A stretch of DNA of 64,000 bases from Mucilaginibacter dorajii (GCF_024808255.1 NZ_JANTYS010000005.1:62001-126000); one strand, 5' to 3'. Counted from the stretch's first letter, positions 37,769 through 45,925 are shown. Numbers and translations: made by a program. The notes: generated from the sequence alone by a model not told the origin.

Positions 37769-37980
37769 AAAATGTGTTAACCATGCTAAAACTCAAATAA
37801 TTGATAATCAGATAATTAAGTTCAAATAAACCTGAAATATGTTAAGTTATGTTAACCCTGTTATGGTGTTAACAATCCCTGGCCTTCGGTATGCCGGCGG
37901 GCACAGTGTCATGAAGTATCCTTCGGCAGTAAGGTTGAACCCGTTGCCGGTACCGGATCATCAATTTGGGTGTTAACGTC

Positions 37981-38014
37981 AAACGCCTGCCCCTTGTCAG
38001 GGGCAGGCGTTTTA
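37981..38014 (-). terminator. Terminator, duplicated copy
   Basis: Perfect 13-base stem AAACGCCTGCCCC (37981-37993) / GGGGCAGGCGTTT (38000-38012) with a six-base loop. It is a copy of the hairpin that follows ssrA at 41741-41774. Here it follows the ssrA 3'-end remnant and the cargo operon on the minus strand. Confidence 0.8.
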
Positions 38015-38035
38015 TTCAGTGGAGCCGGAGGGATT
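37997..38035 (-). repeat. 39-bp direct repeat, left copy (contains ssrA 3'-end remnant, att-like)
   Basis: Identical to 41758-41796 over 39 bases. The last part, TGGAGCCGGAGGGATT (38020-38035), equals the final 16 bases of the tmRNA gene (acceptor end and part of the T arm, minus strand). Identity stops at the T loop: TGTAG here, CGAAC in the real gene. This is the expected footprint of insertion at a tRNA-like gene end. Confidence 0.85.
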
Positions 38036-38316
38036 TGTAGTGCCCTTGTACTGCGCTGATATTCAATATTTTATAATGGCTTAATTTCTTACTCACCGAA
38101 ACACTCACCATTTTTTTGCGTACAGATTAATTGCAAATCATATAGTACAAATATAAGGATTATGGAATATAAAAACAGATTCCTTATAGCTAATTATTAT
38201 AATGATTTGTAACACAAATTAGCTTGCAGATAAGCAGTTTATGTTACCAGAAAACTATTCTTTGTCTTCAGCTCCCGGAAACTTGCCATTGTCCTTATAG
38301 TTGCAATGATTTATTA

Positions 38317-39228
38317 TCATTTTATGGCTTGGAAAACCCTTTCAATTGTATCCTTATTAAGGATTTTTTTAAACGTTTTCTCCCAAATTATTGGATTTTT
38401 CAAAATATATAAGCCATCCTTTTCTAATATATTTTGAATTTCGTCTATTGATACTTCATTAAATATAGTGGACGCAAATTTCTTTTCAATTTCAGCAACT
38501 TCATTTGAGTATGCTAACTTTAAAGGCGCTCTTTTTTTATCGTTAAAATCATTAATGGCTTTATTTAATTCAGGTGGGTCAATTATTTCCCCTCGTTCAT
38601 TCGTGGAATAAGTCGATATCCCAAGGCTTGAAAGTTCTCTTTCAATAAAGTCTTCTTCATCATTTCCAATAACTTGAAACTGATCGGTATAAAAGTCATC
38701 AATTGCATCCAAATCAAATTGTTTAACTTTTTCTATTCCGACAGGCAAATTATACTCGATTAAGTTTTTAATTTTTAATTGATCGAAATATAATTTATAA
38801 AATTCCTTAATATCGTTATCGCGCCAGTCTATATTTGAATTAAATATTAAACCATAGTTAACAACAACCATTTCTTCATCCCAAACCATATCGTCGTCAT
38901 CATCGTCATCCTCATCCTCATCAAAATAATCGTCTGACTTTTCAACAAATGTGCCTTTATAAATCTCACCAAATAATATTTTATCCTTGAACTTTTTAAG
39001 TTCTTCTAATGAAAATGGATAGTACATAGACACCAAAAATTTGAAAAACAAGCTGTTGCCTATTAGCAAGTTTAAAATTTCTTCATAATCAGTTTTAGTT
39101 TCCAATATAGATGCTGATGCGCTACTAAATCTATTTACAAGGTATGTTAAAGCACGGTCCCTTGAGGGCTTGTCTAATTTTGATAATAATTCGGTGCATT
39201 TTGTAAGTACCTCTATTTCTGTGTCCAT
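38317..39228 (-). CDS. Hypothetical acidic-tract protein (303 aa), element cargo
   Basis: N-terminus (TELLSKLDKPSRDRALTYLVNRFSS) resembles the short helical segment seen at the start of assorted bacterial proteins, where a pattern like LD-x3-R-x-R-V-x-x-W/Y-L-x-x-R-F recurs. At about residues 100-115 is an acidic run (DEDEDDDDDDD). The remainder is polar and helical with no recognised catalytic motif, signal peptide or membrane segment. It lies 30 bases downstream of the DUF2971 gene on the same strand, so the two probably form an operon. Function unknown; a partner or immunity role is speculative. Confidence 0.72.
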   Translation of the reverse strand: MDTEIEVLTKCTELLSKLDKPSRDRALTYLVNRFSSASASILETKTDYEEILNLLIGNSLFFKFLVSMYYPFSLEELKKFKDKILFGEIYKGTFVEKSDDYFDEDEDDDDDDDMVWDEEMVVVNYGLIFNSNIDWRDNDIKEFYKLYFDQLKIKNLIEYNLPVGIEKVKQFDLDAIDDFYTDQFQVIGNDEEDFIERELSSLGISTYSTNERGEIIDPPELNKAINDFNDKKRAPLKLAYSNEVAEIEKKFASTIFNEVSIDEIQNILEKDGLYILKNPIIWEKTFKKILNKDTIERVFQAIK

Positions 39229-39258
39229 ATTTTAATATTGTGGAAGAACCAAATTAGT

Positions 39259-40035
39259 TTAACGACTAAATGTAGATTTTTCTACATTGAAATCAAACCC
39301 ATATTTTTCAATGATTAATTCAATTTTATTCATGAAAGATGAGTCGGAATTAGGGGGGATTATTACTTTTTCTACTAAATCCTCAACGTTTACCTCGACA
39401 TCCATACCCTTTGAATCATTCCAATAGTCTTCATTTTTAATAGCTTCATTATTAATTAGAAAAACTCTAAATTCCGCTTCATGCTGAAATTCCACTTTCT
39501 TATGTATCAGTGGTGTAATTGCTGCATATGAATAATGAGGAAATTCATCTTTATGAAACCAAATATCGTTCTCATAATCTAAGTATCGAACCTTACTCAT
39601 TTCAATATTAGTTGTTAATAGTCCAAAACATCTTTCTATTCTTTCTTTATTGCTCTGAATAGCTACACCTTGATCGTTTCCAACATACAATTCCCACATT
39701 TTCCCAGACTCAAATCTGTTTATATGCCAACAATTGACCAGGGTACTCCGCTTCATTCCTTTGTGTAATTCATCCAAAGCAATAATGTTTTCTGAAGCTT
39801 TATCATGATTAAATGGATTGCCAAAACGCTCGCTTACTTGTCTTTGAGCTTTAAGTCTATTTTCTGTTTCTTTTTTTGGAATTGTACCTTCATTTAAGTC
39901 TGTAAATTTATCGGCCCGACAAAAGAACAGAGCTTTTTTGACAAGTATATCTTCGAATTTTTTCAAATTCATGTATCTCCAAATTATAGCGTTTTCTTCC
40001 AGAGGAATATAAAAGGGGTGTTCTTGTATAGCCAT
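39259..40035 (-). CDS. DUF2971-family protein, element cargo
   Basis: 258 residues. Family pattern visible: IIWRYMNLKKFEDILVKKALFFCRADKFTDLNEGTIP near the N-terminus, LVNCWHINRFESGKMWELYVGNDQGVAIQSN in the middle (the W-x-x-Y...G-V-A-I region) and HKKVEFQHEAEFRVFLIN later. DUF2971 proteins are uncharacterised or only indirectly linked to abortive phage resistance and often sit on mobile islands. First gene of a two-gene operon in the ssrA-linked element. Confidence 0.78.
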   Translation of the reverse strand: MAIQEHPFYIPLEENAIIWRYMNLKKFEDILVKKALFFCRADKFTDLNEGTIPKKETENRLKAQRQVSERFGNPFNHDKASENIIALDELHKGMKRSTLVNCWHINRFESGKMWELYVGNDQGVAIQSNKERIERCFGLLTTNIEMSKVRYLDYENDIWFHKDEFPHYSYAAITPLIHKKVEFQHEAEFRVFLINNEAIKNEDYWNDSKGMDVEVNVEDLVEKVIIPPNSDSSFMNKIELIIEKYGFDFNVEKSTFSR

Positions 40036-40863
40036 GAATTTTTAATTGTAAAAAAAAAGTCGTCCTGGCAAATGCCAGAACCAAAACTTGCCAGTAATTT
40101 AGATTTTGTTTTTTCTAAAATATGAGGTTAATCATGTATTGTTTGGGTAAATCTACAACGCTATTATTAGCTGTCAAAATCAGTTTTATGAAATTTGAGG
40201 GAATGCTACCATACTATTGACTTTTCATCGTGTGTTTGTAACCAAATTACCATTGAACACACCGCCCCTTATCAACCGTTAAGCAACCAAGAGCGCGTAA
40301 CCGGGTAAAATGTCAAGGGCGGGCAAGCAAAAAACAAACACCTCTGCCCGTTTATATACCCTCCTATGTAAAGCGATTTATTTAAAAACGATTCTATTTG
40401 TATTTTGATTCAATATTTTTCATTTTTTTTATTTTGCCAGTCTCCAGTAAAGGCAATAACATTCACGGGCAGCAATTACTGCCCCTATTTAAAGATTACC
40501 CCATGTTTCTCAGCCTCCTATTTGCGGTCATCCTAAAGAGGAGCCGCCAGCATTAATTATGGGTTTATATAAAAGGTGCTGCCTACTTGACTTTGCAGAC
40601 TATAATAGCCGCAGGCTAGCTCGTTGTTGGTGTTGTCACCAAACAACAGGTTCGTGATCCCCAATAATGCTTTTTAAACGTTCGCTGGCTTAGTACGCTG
40701 TATAAGAAAAAAAGCAACGTTTTAAAGCTATGAAAGCGCCGGAAACAAGTTGTTGGTGACAACACCAACAACGCGCTGGATTTTGAAGTAAAAAGAAAAC
40801 ACAAATTTCACTTGCAACTTAGCGTACTGCCAACTCAACATCACGTGTTAAACACACTACAAT
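40036..40863. other. 828-bp noncoding region of the element
   Basis: No supportable gene. It includes a small hairpin CTGGC-AAAT-GCCAG (40065-40078) just upstream of the DUF2971 start, a hairpin GGGCAG/CTGCCC (40467-40484) and the large palindrome at 40623-40772. The length and structure could hold a noncoding RNA or recombination site. Confidence 0.55.
40623..40772. repeat. ~150-bp imperfect palindrome built from two smaller palindromes
   Basis: The two ends (40623-40647 and 40749-40772) are inverted copies of each other differing by one inserted A. Each end is itself a hairpin with arms GTTGTTGGTG and CACCAACAAC around a 4-base centre. Inside lie GCTTTTTAAACGTT (about 40669) and AACGTTTTAAAGC (about 40724), a second inverted pair, so the arms extend about 60 bases with mismatches. 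REP-like or MITE-like structure. Confidence 0.8.
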
Positions 40864-41544
40864 CTAAACGGCCAGTAATGGCACTTCACAAGCTTTGTTG
40901 GTAACGATATTTTCAATCTGCTGTAATTGCGCTGCGGTTAGGTTTTTCAAATTTTCCTGGCTCAGGATGGTATTGTTTATCTGGATGTAGTTGTTTTGGG
41001 CGGTAATAACAGTAGCAGCGGGCTGTTGATTAGCGGTACCTACCATATCAAAAAAAAGTTTGGCAGCCTTCATGTCGCCGTCGCTGGCCTGCTTAAAAAC
41101 GTTGGCCAATATTTTGTGGCTCATAAATTTAAATTGCTCCATTTGGGCGGCAAATTCCGGGTGCTCCTTATATTCCTTAATATGCTTGGCGACAGTTTGG
41201 CGGCTAATGCCGGTTTCCTGTGCTAAATCGTTTTTTGTAGGCATAACGCCATACTGGCGCATATGATTAGCAATGGCGTTGCTTATCTGTATGTGGTTGC
41301 GTTCCCAAATATCACTTTTTGTGTTGCCATGCATAATGGGTTCTATTTTTTCTAAAAAGCGGTCCCGTTCCGTACCATTCAATTGCTCTAAAAGTTCGGA
41401 AATCTTTTGCTCAAAAAGCCGGTGTTCCTGCTGGTTAAGCTCGCCAACATCTGCTGCGGTAATTTTTTCGCTGGCCAGCAACCTGTTAATTTTTTCATTA
41501 GTTACCCTTAGGGCTACCGAGGGCCTTGTTTTAGTGTTTATCAT
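40864..41544 (-). CDS. HTH protein, possibly phage small-terminase-like (copy A, intact)
   Basis: 226 residues, no signal peptide. A central HTH at about 95-122 (TKNDLAQETGISRQTVAKHIKEY), then a helical region with a GDMKAAKLFFDMVG motif and a C-terminus (NNYIQINNTILSQENLKNLTAAQLQQIENIV). HTH plus G-D-x-x-A-A-K-L plus a terminal LT-x-x-Q-L-x-x-I resembles small-terminase or phBC6A51-type HTH proteins, but this is only a resemblance. It is the first gene downstream of ssrA and its terminator. A second copy with an in-frame stop lies at 37025-37705. Autoregulation via upstream palindromes is possible. Confidence 0.7.
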   Translation of the reverse strand: MINTKTRPSVALRVTNEKINRLLASEKITAADVGELNQQEHRLFEQKISELLEQLNGTERDRFLEKIEPIMHGNTKSDIWERNHIQISNAIANHMRQYGVMPTKNDLAQETGISRQTVAKHIKEYKEHPEFAAQMEQFKFMSHKILANVFKQASDGDMKAAKLFFDMVGTANQQPAATVITAQNNYIQINNTILSQENLKNLTAAQLQQIENIVTNKACEVPLLAV

Positions 41545-41587
41545 GATGTTTTTATTTATAGCAAGTTAGCAAAAATAATTCACAATT

Positions 41588-41694
41588 ACTAATATTTTTA
41601 GCAATTAAAAAGTGTTAACCATGGTAAAAATTAAGTTATTGATTATAAATTAATTACGTTGTTTTTAACCTAAAAAGTGTTAAGTTATGTTAAC
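41588..41694. promoter_or_regulatory. Conserved upstream region of intact HTH gene
   Basis: Contains ACTAATATTTTTAG (41588-41601), GTTAAC at 41614-41619 and at 41689-41694 in the context TGTTAAGTTATGTTAACCCT. All match the region upstream of copy B. Conservation of these noncoding words between two diverged copies suggests binding sites, most simply for the HTH protein itself. Confidence 0.4.
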
Positions 41695-41740
41695 CCTATA
41701 GCGGGGTAAAAATCAGTGTATCTCCCTTTGCTATTAACGT

Positions 41741-41774
41741 AAAACGCCCACCCCTTATCAGGGGCAGGCGTTTT
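41741..41774 (-). terminator. ssrA terminator
   Basis: Stem AAAACGCCCACCCC (41741-41754) / GGGGCAGGCGTTTT (41761-41774). Two mismatches on the plus strand become G-U pairs in the minus-strand RNA, so the hairpin is fully paired only when transcribed in the ssrA direction. It begins seven bases after the tmRNA 3' end. Confidence 0.82.
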
Positions 41775-41796
41775 ATTCAGTGGAGCCGGAGGGATT
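41758..41796 (-). repeat. 39-bp direct repeat, right copy (att-like, overlaps ssrA 3' end)
   Basis: Identical to 37997-38035. It includes one terminator arm, the seven-base spacer and the last 16 bases of the tmRNA gene. Beyond 41796 the intact T loop of ssrA continues, so this is the side where the gene was kept whole. Confidence 0.85.
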
Positions 41797-42146
41797 CGAA
41801 CCCTCGTCCAAACATGGTATAAGGTAAGCTTTCTACATGCTTAGCTTCTGTTTAATTGTCGGGAACAGGAAGGTCAGTCGCTTACCTGTACCGTGTTCCG
41901 TAGGTGCTTTATCTCGCCCGCTTATCACACCCTAAGCAGGCCAGTTTCATTTGTCGATGCCCCGGTTGCCGATCCAATGAAACGCAGAACCGGCGGGACA
42001 AAAGCTATGCTAATTCTAAATTAGGCAGCTAAGGCGTAGTTATTTTCGCCATTTGTAAGTTTGAGCGTTCAGATTAAAGCGCTAATTCACCCAACGCGCT
42101 GCATGCTTACCTACTTATCTCCATCCTGTCAATTCCGGTCGACCCC
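41781..42146 (-). ncRNA. ssrA: Transfer-messenger RNA (tmRNA)
   Basis: Rescues stalled ribosomes by acting first as tRNA-Ala, then as a short mRNA. The 5' end GGGGTC pairs with GGCTCC at the 3' end (with wobble), leaving discriminator A; CCA is not encoded. The T arm GAGGGTTCGAATCCCTC is intact. The tag frame lies at 42050-42021 and reads GENNYALAA then TAA, the standard Bacteroidota-type degradation tag. Length of about 366 fits a one-piece tmRNA. Its 3' end is the insertion point of the element at 37997-41796. Confidence 0.95.
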
Positions 42147-42195
42147 ATTTTATTGAGTTCTCAATTTGCCGGTGGGCAGTTTGCAGTTAAGGGTA

Positions 42196-42203
42196 CAAAT
42201 GTA
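42196..42203 (-). promoter_or_regulatory. ssrA: Probable ssrA promoter, -7 element
   Basis: On the minus strand the bases read TACATTTG, a perfect match to the Bacteroidota -7 consensus TAnnTTTG, about 50 bases upstream of the mature tmRNA 5' end. This leaves a short 5' leader to be removed by RNase P. The -33 element is not clear. Confidence 0.6.
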
Positions 42204-42300
42204 ATTAAAAAGTTGGCAGTATTCCGTTTGCAGTTTGCAATATTTAATATTGTAGGTTTTTTTATGAACACTTTAATCCGCAACCTGTTAAATTTACCGC

Positions 42301-43077
42301 ATGAAAATAGCTACTTATAACGTTAATGGTGTAAATGGCCGCCTACCGGTATTATTGCGTTGGTTACAGGAAACCGTTCCCGATGTAGTTTGCCTGCAGG
42401 AACTGAAAGCGCCGCAGGATAAATTCCCTGAACAAGCTATTCTTGATGCAGGCTACCATGCCATATGGCATGGGCAAAAAAGCTGGAACGGGGTAGCTAT
42501 CTTATCACGTGATCCCGAGATTAAAGAACTACACCGCGGCCTGCCCGGCGACCCTGATGATGAACAAAGCCGCTATATTGAAGCAACTGTTAAAGGTATT
42601 GTAATAGGTTGTTTATACCTCCCCAACGGCAACCCTGCCCCTGGCCCTAAATTCGATTATAAATTAGGATGGTTTGAACGATTGGCAGTCCACGCTGCTT
42701 CATTACTTGAAACGGGCTTACCCGTAGTACTTACCGGCGACTACAATGTAATGCCTACCGAAATTGATGTTTATAAACCCGAGCGTTGGGTAGACGATGC
42801 ACTCTTTCGCCCTGAAACCCGAGCGGCCTTCAAAAAACTGGTTGATCAAGGCTGGACGGACGCCATCCGCAAGCTACACCCTACCGAAAAGATTTATACC
42901 TTTTATGATTATTTCCGCAATGCTTACGGCCGGGATGCCGGCTTGCGCATTGATCATTTTTTGCTTAGTCCGCAGTTAGATGGTCGTTTACTAAATGCCG
43001 CTGTAGATCGTAATGTGCGCGGATGGGAAAAAACCAGCGACCATTGCCCGGTTTGGATTGAATTGGCCGATAAGTAA
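42301..43077 (+). CDS. xthA: Exodeoxyribonuclease III
   Basis: 258-residue AP endonuclease / 3'-5' exonuclease of base-excision repair. Motifs of the family in order: MKIATYNVNGVNGR, CLQELKA with the metal-binding Glu, LYLPNG, LTGDYNVMP, LRIDHFLLS and SDHCPVWIEL with the catalytic His. Length matches E. coli Xth (268). Divergent from ssrA and convergent with the phosphoesterase gene, so it is monocistronic. Confidence 0.95.
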   Translation: MKIATYNVNGVNGRLPVLLRWLQETVPDVVCLQELKAPQDKFPEQAILDAGYHAIWHGQKSWNGVAILSRDPEIKELHRGLPGDPDDEQSRYIEATVKGIVIGCLYLPNGNPAPGPKFDYKLGWFERLAVHAASLLETGLPVVLTGDYNVMPTEIDVYKPERWVDDALFRPETRAAFKKLVDQGWTDAIRKLHPTEKIYTFYDYFRNAYGRDAGLRIDHFLLSPQLDGRLLNAAVDRNVRGWEKTSDHCPVWIELADK

Positions 43078-43111
43078 ACACCTACTTACCAGCCAATAAA
43101 ATATTTACTAT

Positions 43112-45847
43112 TTATTTGTCGTCGTCATCGTCCTTACCAGCCAGCTTGGCCGGGTAGGTTTTACTTCCCTTGGCGGCAAACCAAAGTATCCGGTTCATGA
43201 CATCATCATTCCCACCGTCAACATGATCATACTCTGGCAGTGAAGATAAAGTTGCATAATGTAACGCGGCTCCTTTGAGCTTTGACAGGGGCGGACTCAC
43301 ATTGTCTATAGGAATTTTATTTTTAACGCTTTGATATGCGTAGTTGGAGGGTTTATCTGTAAAGCACTCAAACATAGGCAATGCGGTGGCATCAATAATA
43401 TTCATCGGCGGCAAGCCCAGGATTTGTTCGATAGAACGCACCATACACGTTTGGTTATAATTTTTGCTCACCTTACCCTGCAACCTGCTATATGGGCTTA
43501 TTACAAAGCCTGTTGTGCGGTATGCTGAAACGTGATCCCAGCCAGCCTGTGAATCATCTTCGGTAACAAATATTACTGTATTTTTCCAAAAACGGCTTTT
43601 TGATAATGCTTCCACAATACGACCAAGCGCCAGATCATTATCGGCCACCATCGATTCGGGCTTTGGAAAACCAGGGCGGATACCTACCGTATGATCTGCA
43701 GCCAATGACATGATCATTAATTGTGGCAATTGATCACCTGGCTTCTTTTCATAGTCATTAAGTTCTTTTATAAAGGCTGATGCACGTAATTGTTCATTGA
43801 TCTTATGCTCATCAGAGCCCGGGAAGTTTTGCGATAACATTGGCCTTACACGCGATATGGTACTGGTGTTTTTAAACGCGAAAGATTTGCCAGCCTGGTA
43901 ATCGTTATAAATATTACTCCAGCTTAGTTTATTATCGAAATGGACCGCGCAAGCTTCACCATATATCCTCACTGTTTTACCATGGTCGGCGGCGTTGTTC
44001 CATATAAAACCATTGCCATCATAAACCAAGGCATCTTCCTGTACGTGGGGATAGCTCCTAAACCAGGAGCGCACGCTTTTTTCCACATAATCTGTAACCA
44101 TTCCCGCGTCTGTCCACTGGTGTCCCTCGGCAGAGCATTTGCCGGATGCATAATAATTGTCGAGCAACAAAAAATTACGCGCTATATTGTGTTGGTTAGG
44201 CGTAATACTATCACCATAAATACATAACGATTTTTCCCCGTTGCCTTCGGGCATATCGCCTAAAACCTGGTCGTAAGTGCGGTTTTCTTTAATAATATAT
44301 AGCACGTGCTGAAATACAGATGGCTCACCAATCCGTTCGGGCATTGGCCTCGCCGGTACGTTTTTACGTGGTAGCAATTGGGCAATCTGCTGCCTGAAAC
44401 TCAAATTAAGACTTTGTACCTTTTTTGTATACTCTTTTAAGGTTGATGTCAAAGGAATAGGAATAATTGAAACTGTAGCCCTTTGATGGTGCGAATTATA
44501 AGCATTTACTTTGCCGCCCCCTGGCTCATCATCTCCACCATTTTTGCCCATTTCATTACTGCCTATGCGCGATCCTTCACCTTCCAGGTTGGTTACATAA
44601 AGATTATTGCCATCAACAGCAAGCCCCCCGGGGTATGCTTCCGTAGGGATAAAGCCGGCTACCTGGCTGCTGCCGGTTCCGTTAGTTGCGTGTTTCGCGC
44701 CAAGCTTTACTACTGCTACCGCGTTATCAAGTCCGTTTGCTACATATAAGGTATTTCCATCCGCGCTAATGGCTAAAGCGTTGGGCGTATCGCCTATGTA
44801 ACTCTTTTTACCAGGATTTAGCTTTACATCAATACTGCCAATATTTTGAAGCCCCGCAGCCGAAATAACAGAAACCATATCACTGTTTCCGTTAGCAACA
44901 TATATAAAACTTTCATTTGAATCGCTGATAATAGCATTGGGATGCAAGCCAACCGGAATCTCTTTTATCAACTCTCCTTTTTCAAGCCCCATTACAGTAA
45001 CACTCCCCAAAGCGGTAGCACCTGTTTTAGGATCAATATATGTTTTTCCGTAAGGTACACCAGCTGTTTCCCTTGTTAGGGTATCAACAGCGGTAGGCCC
45101 GGCCCAATTGGTAACAAAAGCTTTATTTTTAGCTATAACAATGCCGTAGGGCGCAACCCCGGTAGGCTTAGTCCATTCGGTTTTATTGGTGAGCAGGTTA
45201 ATTTTAACTAACTGGTTATTACCATTTAAAACTACATATAGATAATTGGCACCATTCTCTTTGTTGATAGCCAAATCATTAGGTAACGCCAGGGGCGACT
45301 CTCCTTCGGGCTTAAAATTAAAGGTGTTTTTAATGGTTATTTTGGTTCCATCCCAAACTGCCCGGAAAACGTATGATTTTGAATCTTTGCCTTTGCCCGC
45401 TGCTGCACTCCAGTAAATCTGCTTTTCATTCCCATCCTGTAGTACCTTTAAGCCAGAGTAGGTACTGGTAAGACCACGATACCGGGTGTCTTGTTTATAA
45501 GTCCACCTGGTTACAACAGCCTTTGTCAAAGTATCAATTAATGTTAAGCCATACCGGTCTTCTACAGCGATGAGCTTGGTACCCGGTATCAGTTTTACAT
45601 CCATGCTATGGTTTTCATCGCCAACGTCGCCAAACGATATTACTTTACCTGCCGGGTCAATTACCCGGTTATACGGCATTAACACAGGTAGTATTTTGCG
45701 GTTTAGGGTGCTATCATCATAAGCACTATGCATGTTTACCTGCTCGTTTGCTTCGGTTTTATTATTACCAATTACACTATGGCAAGCGGTAAGCGAAATG
45801 CACGAAGCTACCAGCAGCAAATATTTTATTGATGCGTTTATTTTCAT
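43112..45847 (-). CDS. Lipoprotein: YncE-type beta-propeller fused to phosphoesterase domain
   Basis: 911 residues. Lipobox ending SLTAC near residue 22. Residues about 55-470 form a WD/YVTN-like seven-bladed propeller (repeats such as ESFIYVANGNSDMVSVIS and NTLYVANGLDNAVAVV). Residues about 515-890 match the PF04185-type phosphoesterase (YIIKENRTYDQVLGD, EGHQWTDAG, VTEDDSQAGWDHV), which includes phospholipase C and acid phosphatases. The protein ends KDDDDDK. Last gene of a probable operon with the beta-helix lipoprotein (78 bases upstream) and TonB receptor. Likely periplasmic or surface phosphate release. Confidence 0.85.
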   Translation of the reverse strand: MKINASIKYLLLVASCISLTACHSVIGNNKTEANEQVNMHSAYDDSTLNRKILPVLMPYNRVIDPAGKVISFGDVGDENHSMDVKLIPGTKLIAVEDRYGLTLIDTLTKAVVTRWTYKQDTRYRGLTSTYSGLKVLQDGNEKQIYWSAAAGKGKDSKSYVFRAVWDGTKITIKNTFNFKPEGESPLALPNDLAINKENGANYLYVVLNGNNQLVKINLLTNKTEWTKPTGVAPYGIVIAKNKAFVTNWAGPTAVDTLTRETAGVPYGKTYIDPKTGATALGSVTVMGLEKGELIKEIPVGLHPNAIISDSNESFIYVANGNSDMVSVISAAGLQNIGSIDVKLNPGKKSYIGDTPNALAISADGNTLYVANGLDNAVAVVKLGAKHATNGTGSSQVAGFIPTEAYPGGLAVDGNNLYVTNLEGEGSRIGSNEMGKNGGDDEPGGGKVNAYNSHHQRATVSIIPIPLTSTLKEYTKKVQSLNLSFRQQIAQLLPRKNVPARPMPERIGEPSVFQHVLYIIKENRTYDQVLGDMPEGNGEKSLCIYGDSITPNQHNIARNFLLLDNYYASGKCSAEGHQWTDAGMVTDYVEKSVRSWFRSYPHVQEDALVYDGNGFIWNNAADHGKTVRIYGEACAVHFDNKLSWSNIYNDYQAGKSFAFKNTSTISRVRPMLSQNFPGSDEHKINEQLRASAFIKELNDYEKKPGDQLPQLMIMSLAADHTVGIRPGFPKPESMVADNDLALGRIVEALSKSRFWKNTVIFVTEDDSQAGWDHVSAYRTTGFVISPYSRLQGKVSKNYNQTCMVRSIEQILGLPPMNIIDATALPMFECFTDKPSNYAYQSVKNKIPIDNVSPPLSKLKGAALHYATLSSLPEYDHVDGGNDDVMNRILWFAAKGSKTYPAKLAGKDDDDDK

Positions 45848-45925
45848 TCAAACAAATATGAGCGACAAAAATAGTGTGATAACATCAATTTAAAGTTAAT
45901 AAAGTCAAACTATCTAAATTATTAC

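Larger units (their letters stand above)
37706..38316. other. Noncoding stretch: HTH upstream region, terminator, ssrA 3'-end copy
   Basis: 611 bases. 37706-37980 resembles the region upstream of the intact HTH gene, with a palindrome at 37746-37768 and four GTTAAC words (37776, 37851, 37868, 37972). Then a strong hairpin and a 16-base copy of the ssrA 3' end. 38036-38316 is A+T-rich and shows nothing I can name. Confidence 0.7.
37997..41796. mobile_element. Putative element inserted at the ssrA 3' end (3,761-bp repeat offset)
   Basis: Bounded by the 39-bp direct repeats at 37997-38035 and 41758-41796. Contents, in minus-strand order from ssrA: terminator, palindrome and GTTAAC region, HTH gene, a noncoding stretch with a large imperfect palindrome, DUF2971 gene, acidic-tract gene, ssrA 3'-end remnant. 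The two cargo genes are visibly more A+T-rich than surrounding genes, in keeping with transfer. No integrase, transposase or relaxase is visible, so either the recombinase acts in trans, was lost, or the repeats arose by another route. A second terminator-HTH unit beyond the left repeat suggests tandem insertion. Confidence 0.6.

Noticed and set aside
38020..38035. A second tmRNA or tRNA gene
   Set aside because: Only the last 16 bases are present; sequence diverges inside the T loop, so it is an attachment-site-like remnant.
40467..40484. Hairpin GGGCAG/CTGCCC as a terminator
   Set aside because: Only six base pairs and no T-run on either side.
37025..41544. HTH gene pair as transposase genes of an insertion sequence
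   Set aside because: No DDE or HUH catalytic motif and no terminal inverted repeats around either gene; the flanking repeats are ssrA-derived direct repeats.
43112..43130. KDDDDDK end of the phosphoesterase as an engineered tag
   Set aside because: The DNA is natural in context and ordinary acidic tails are common; no cloning scar is present.
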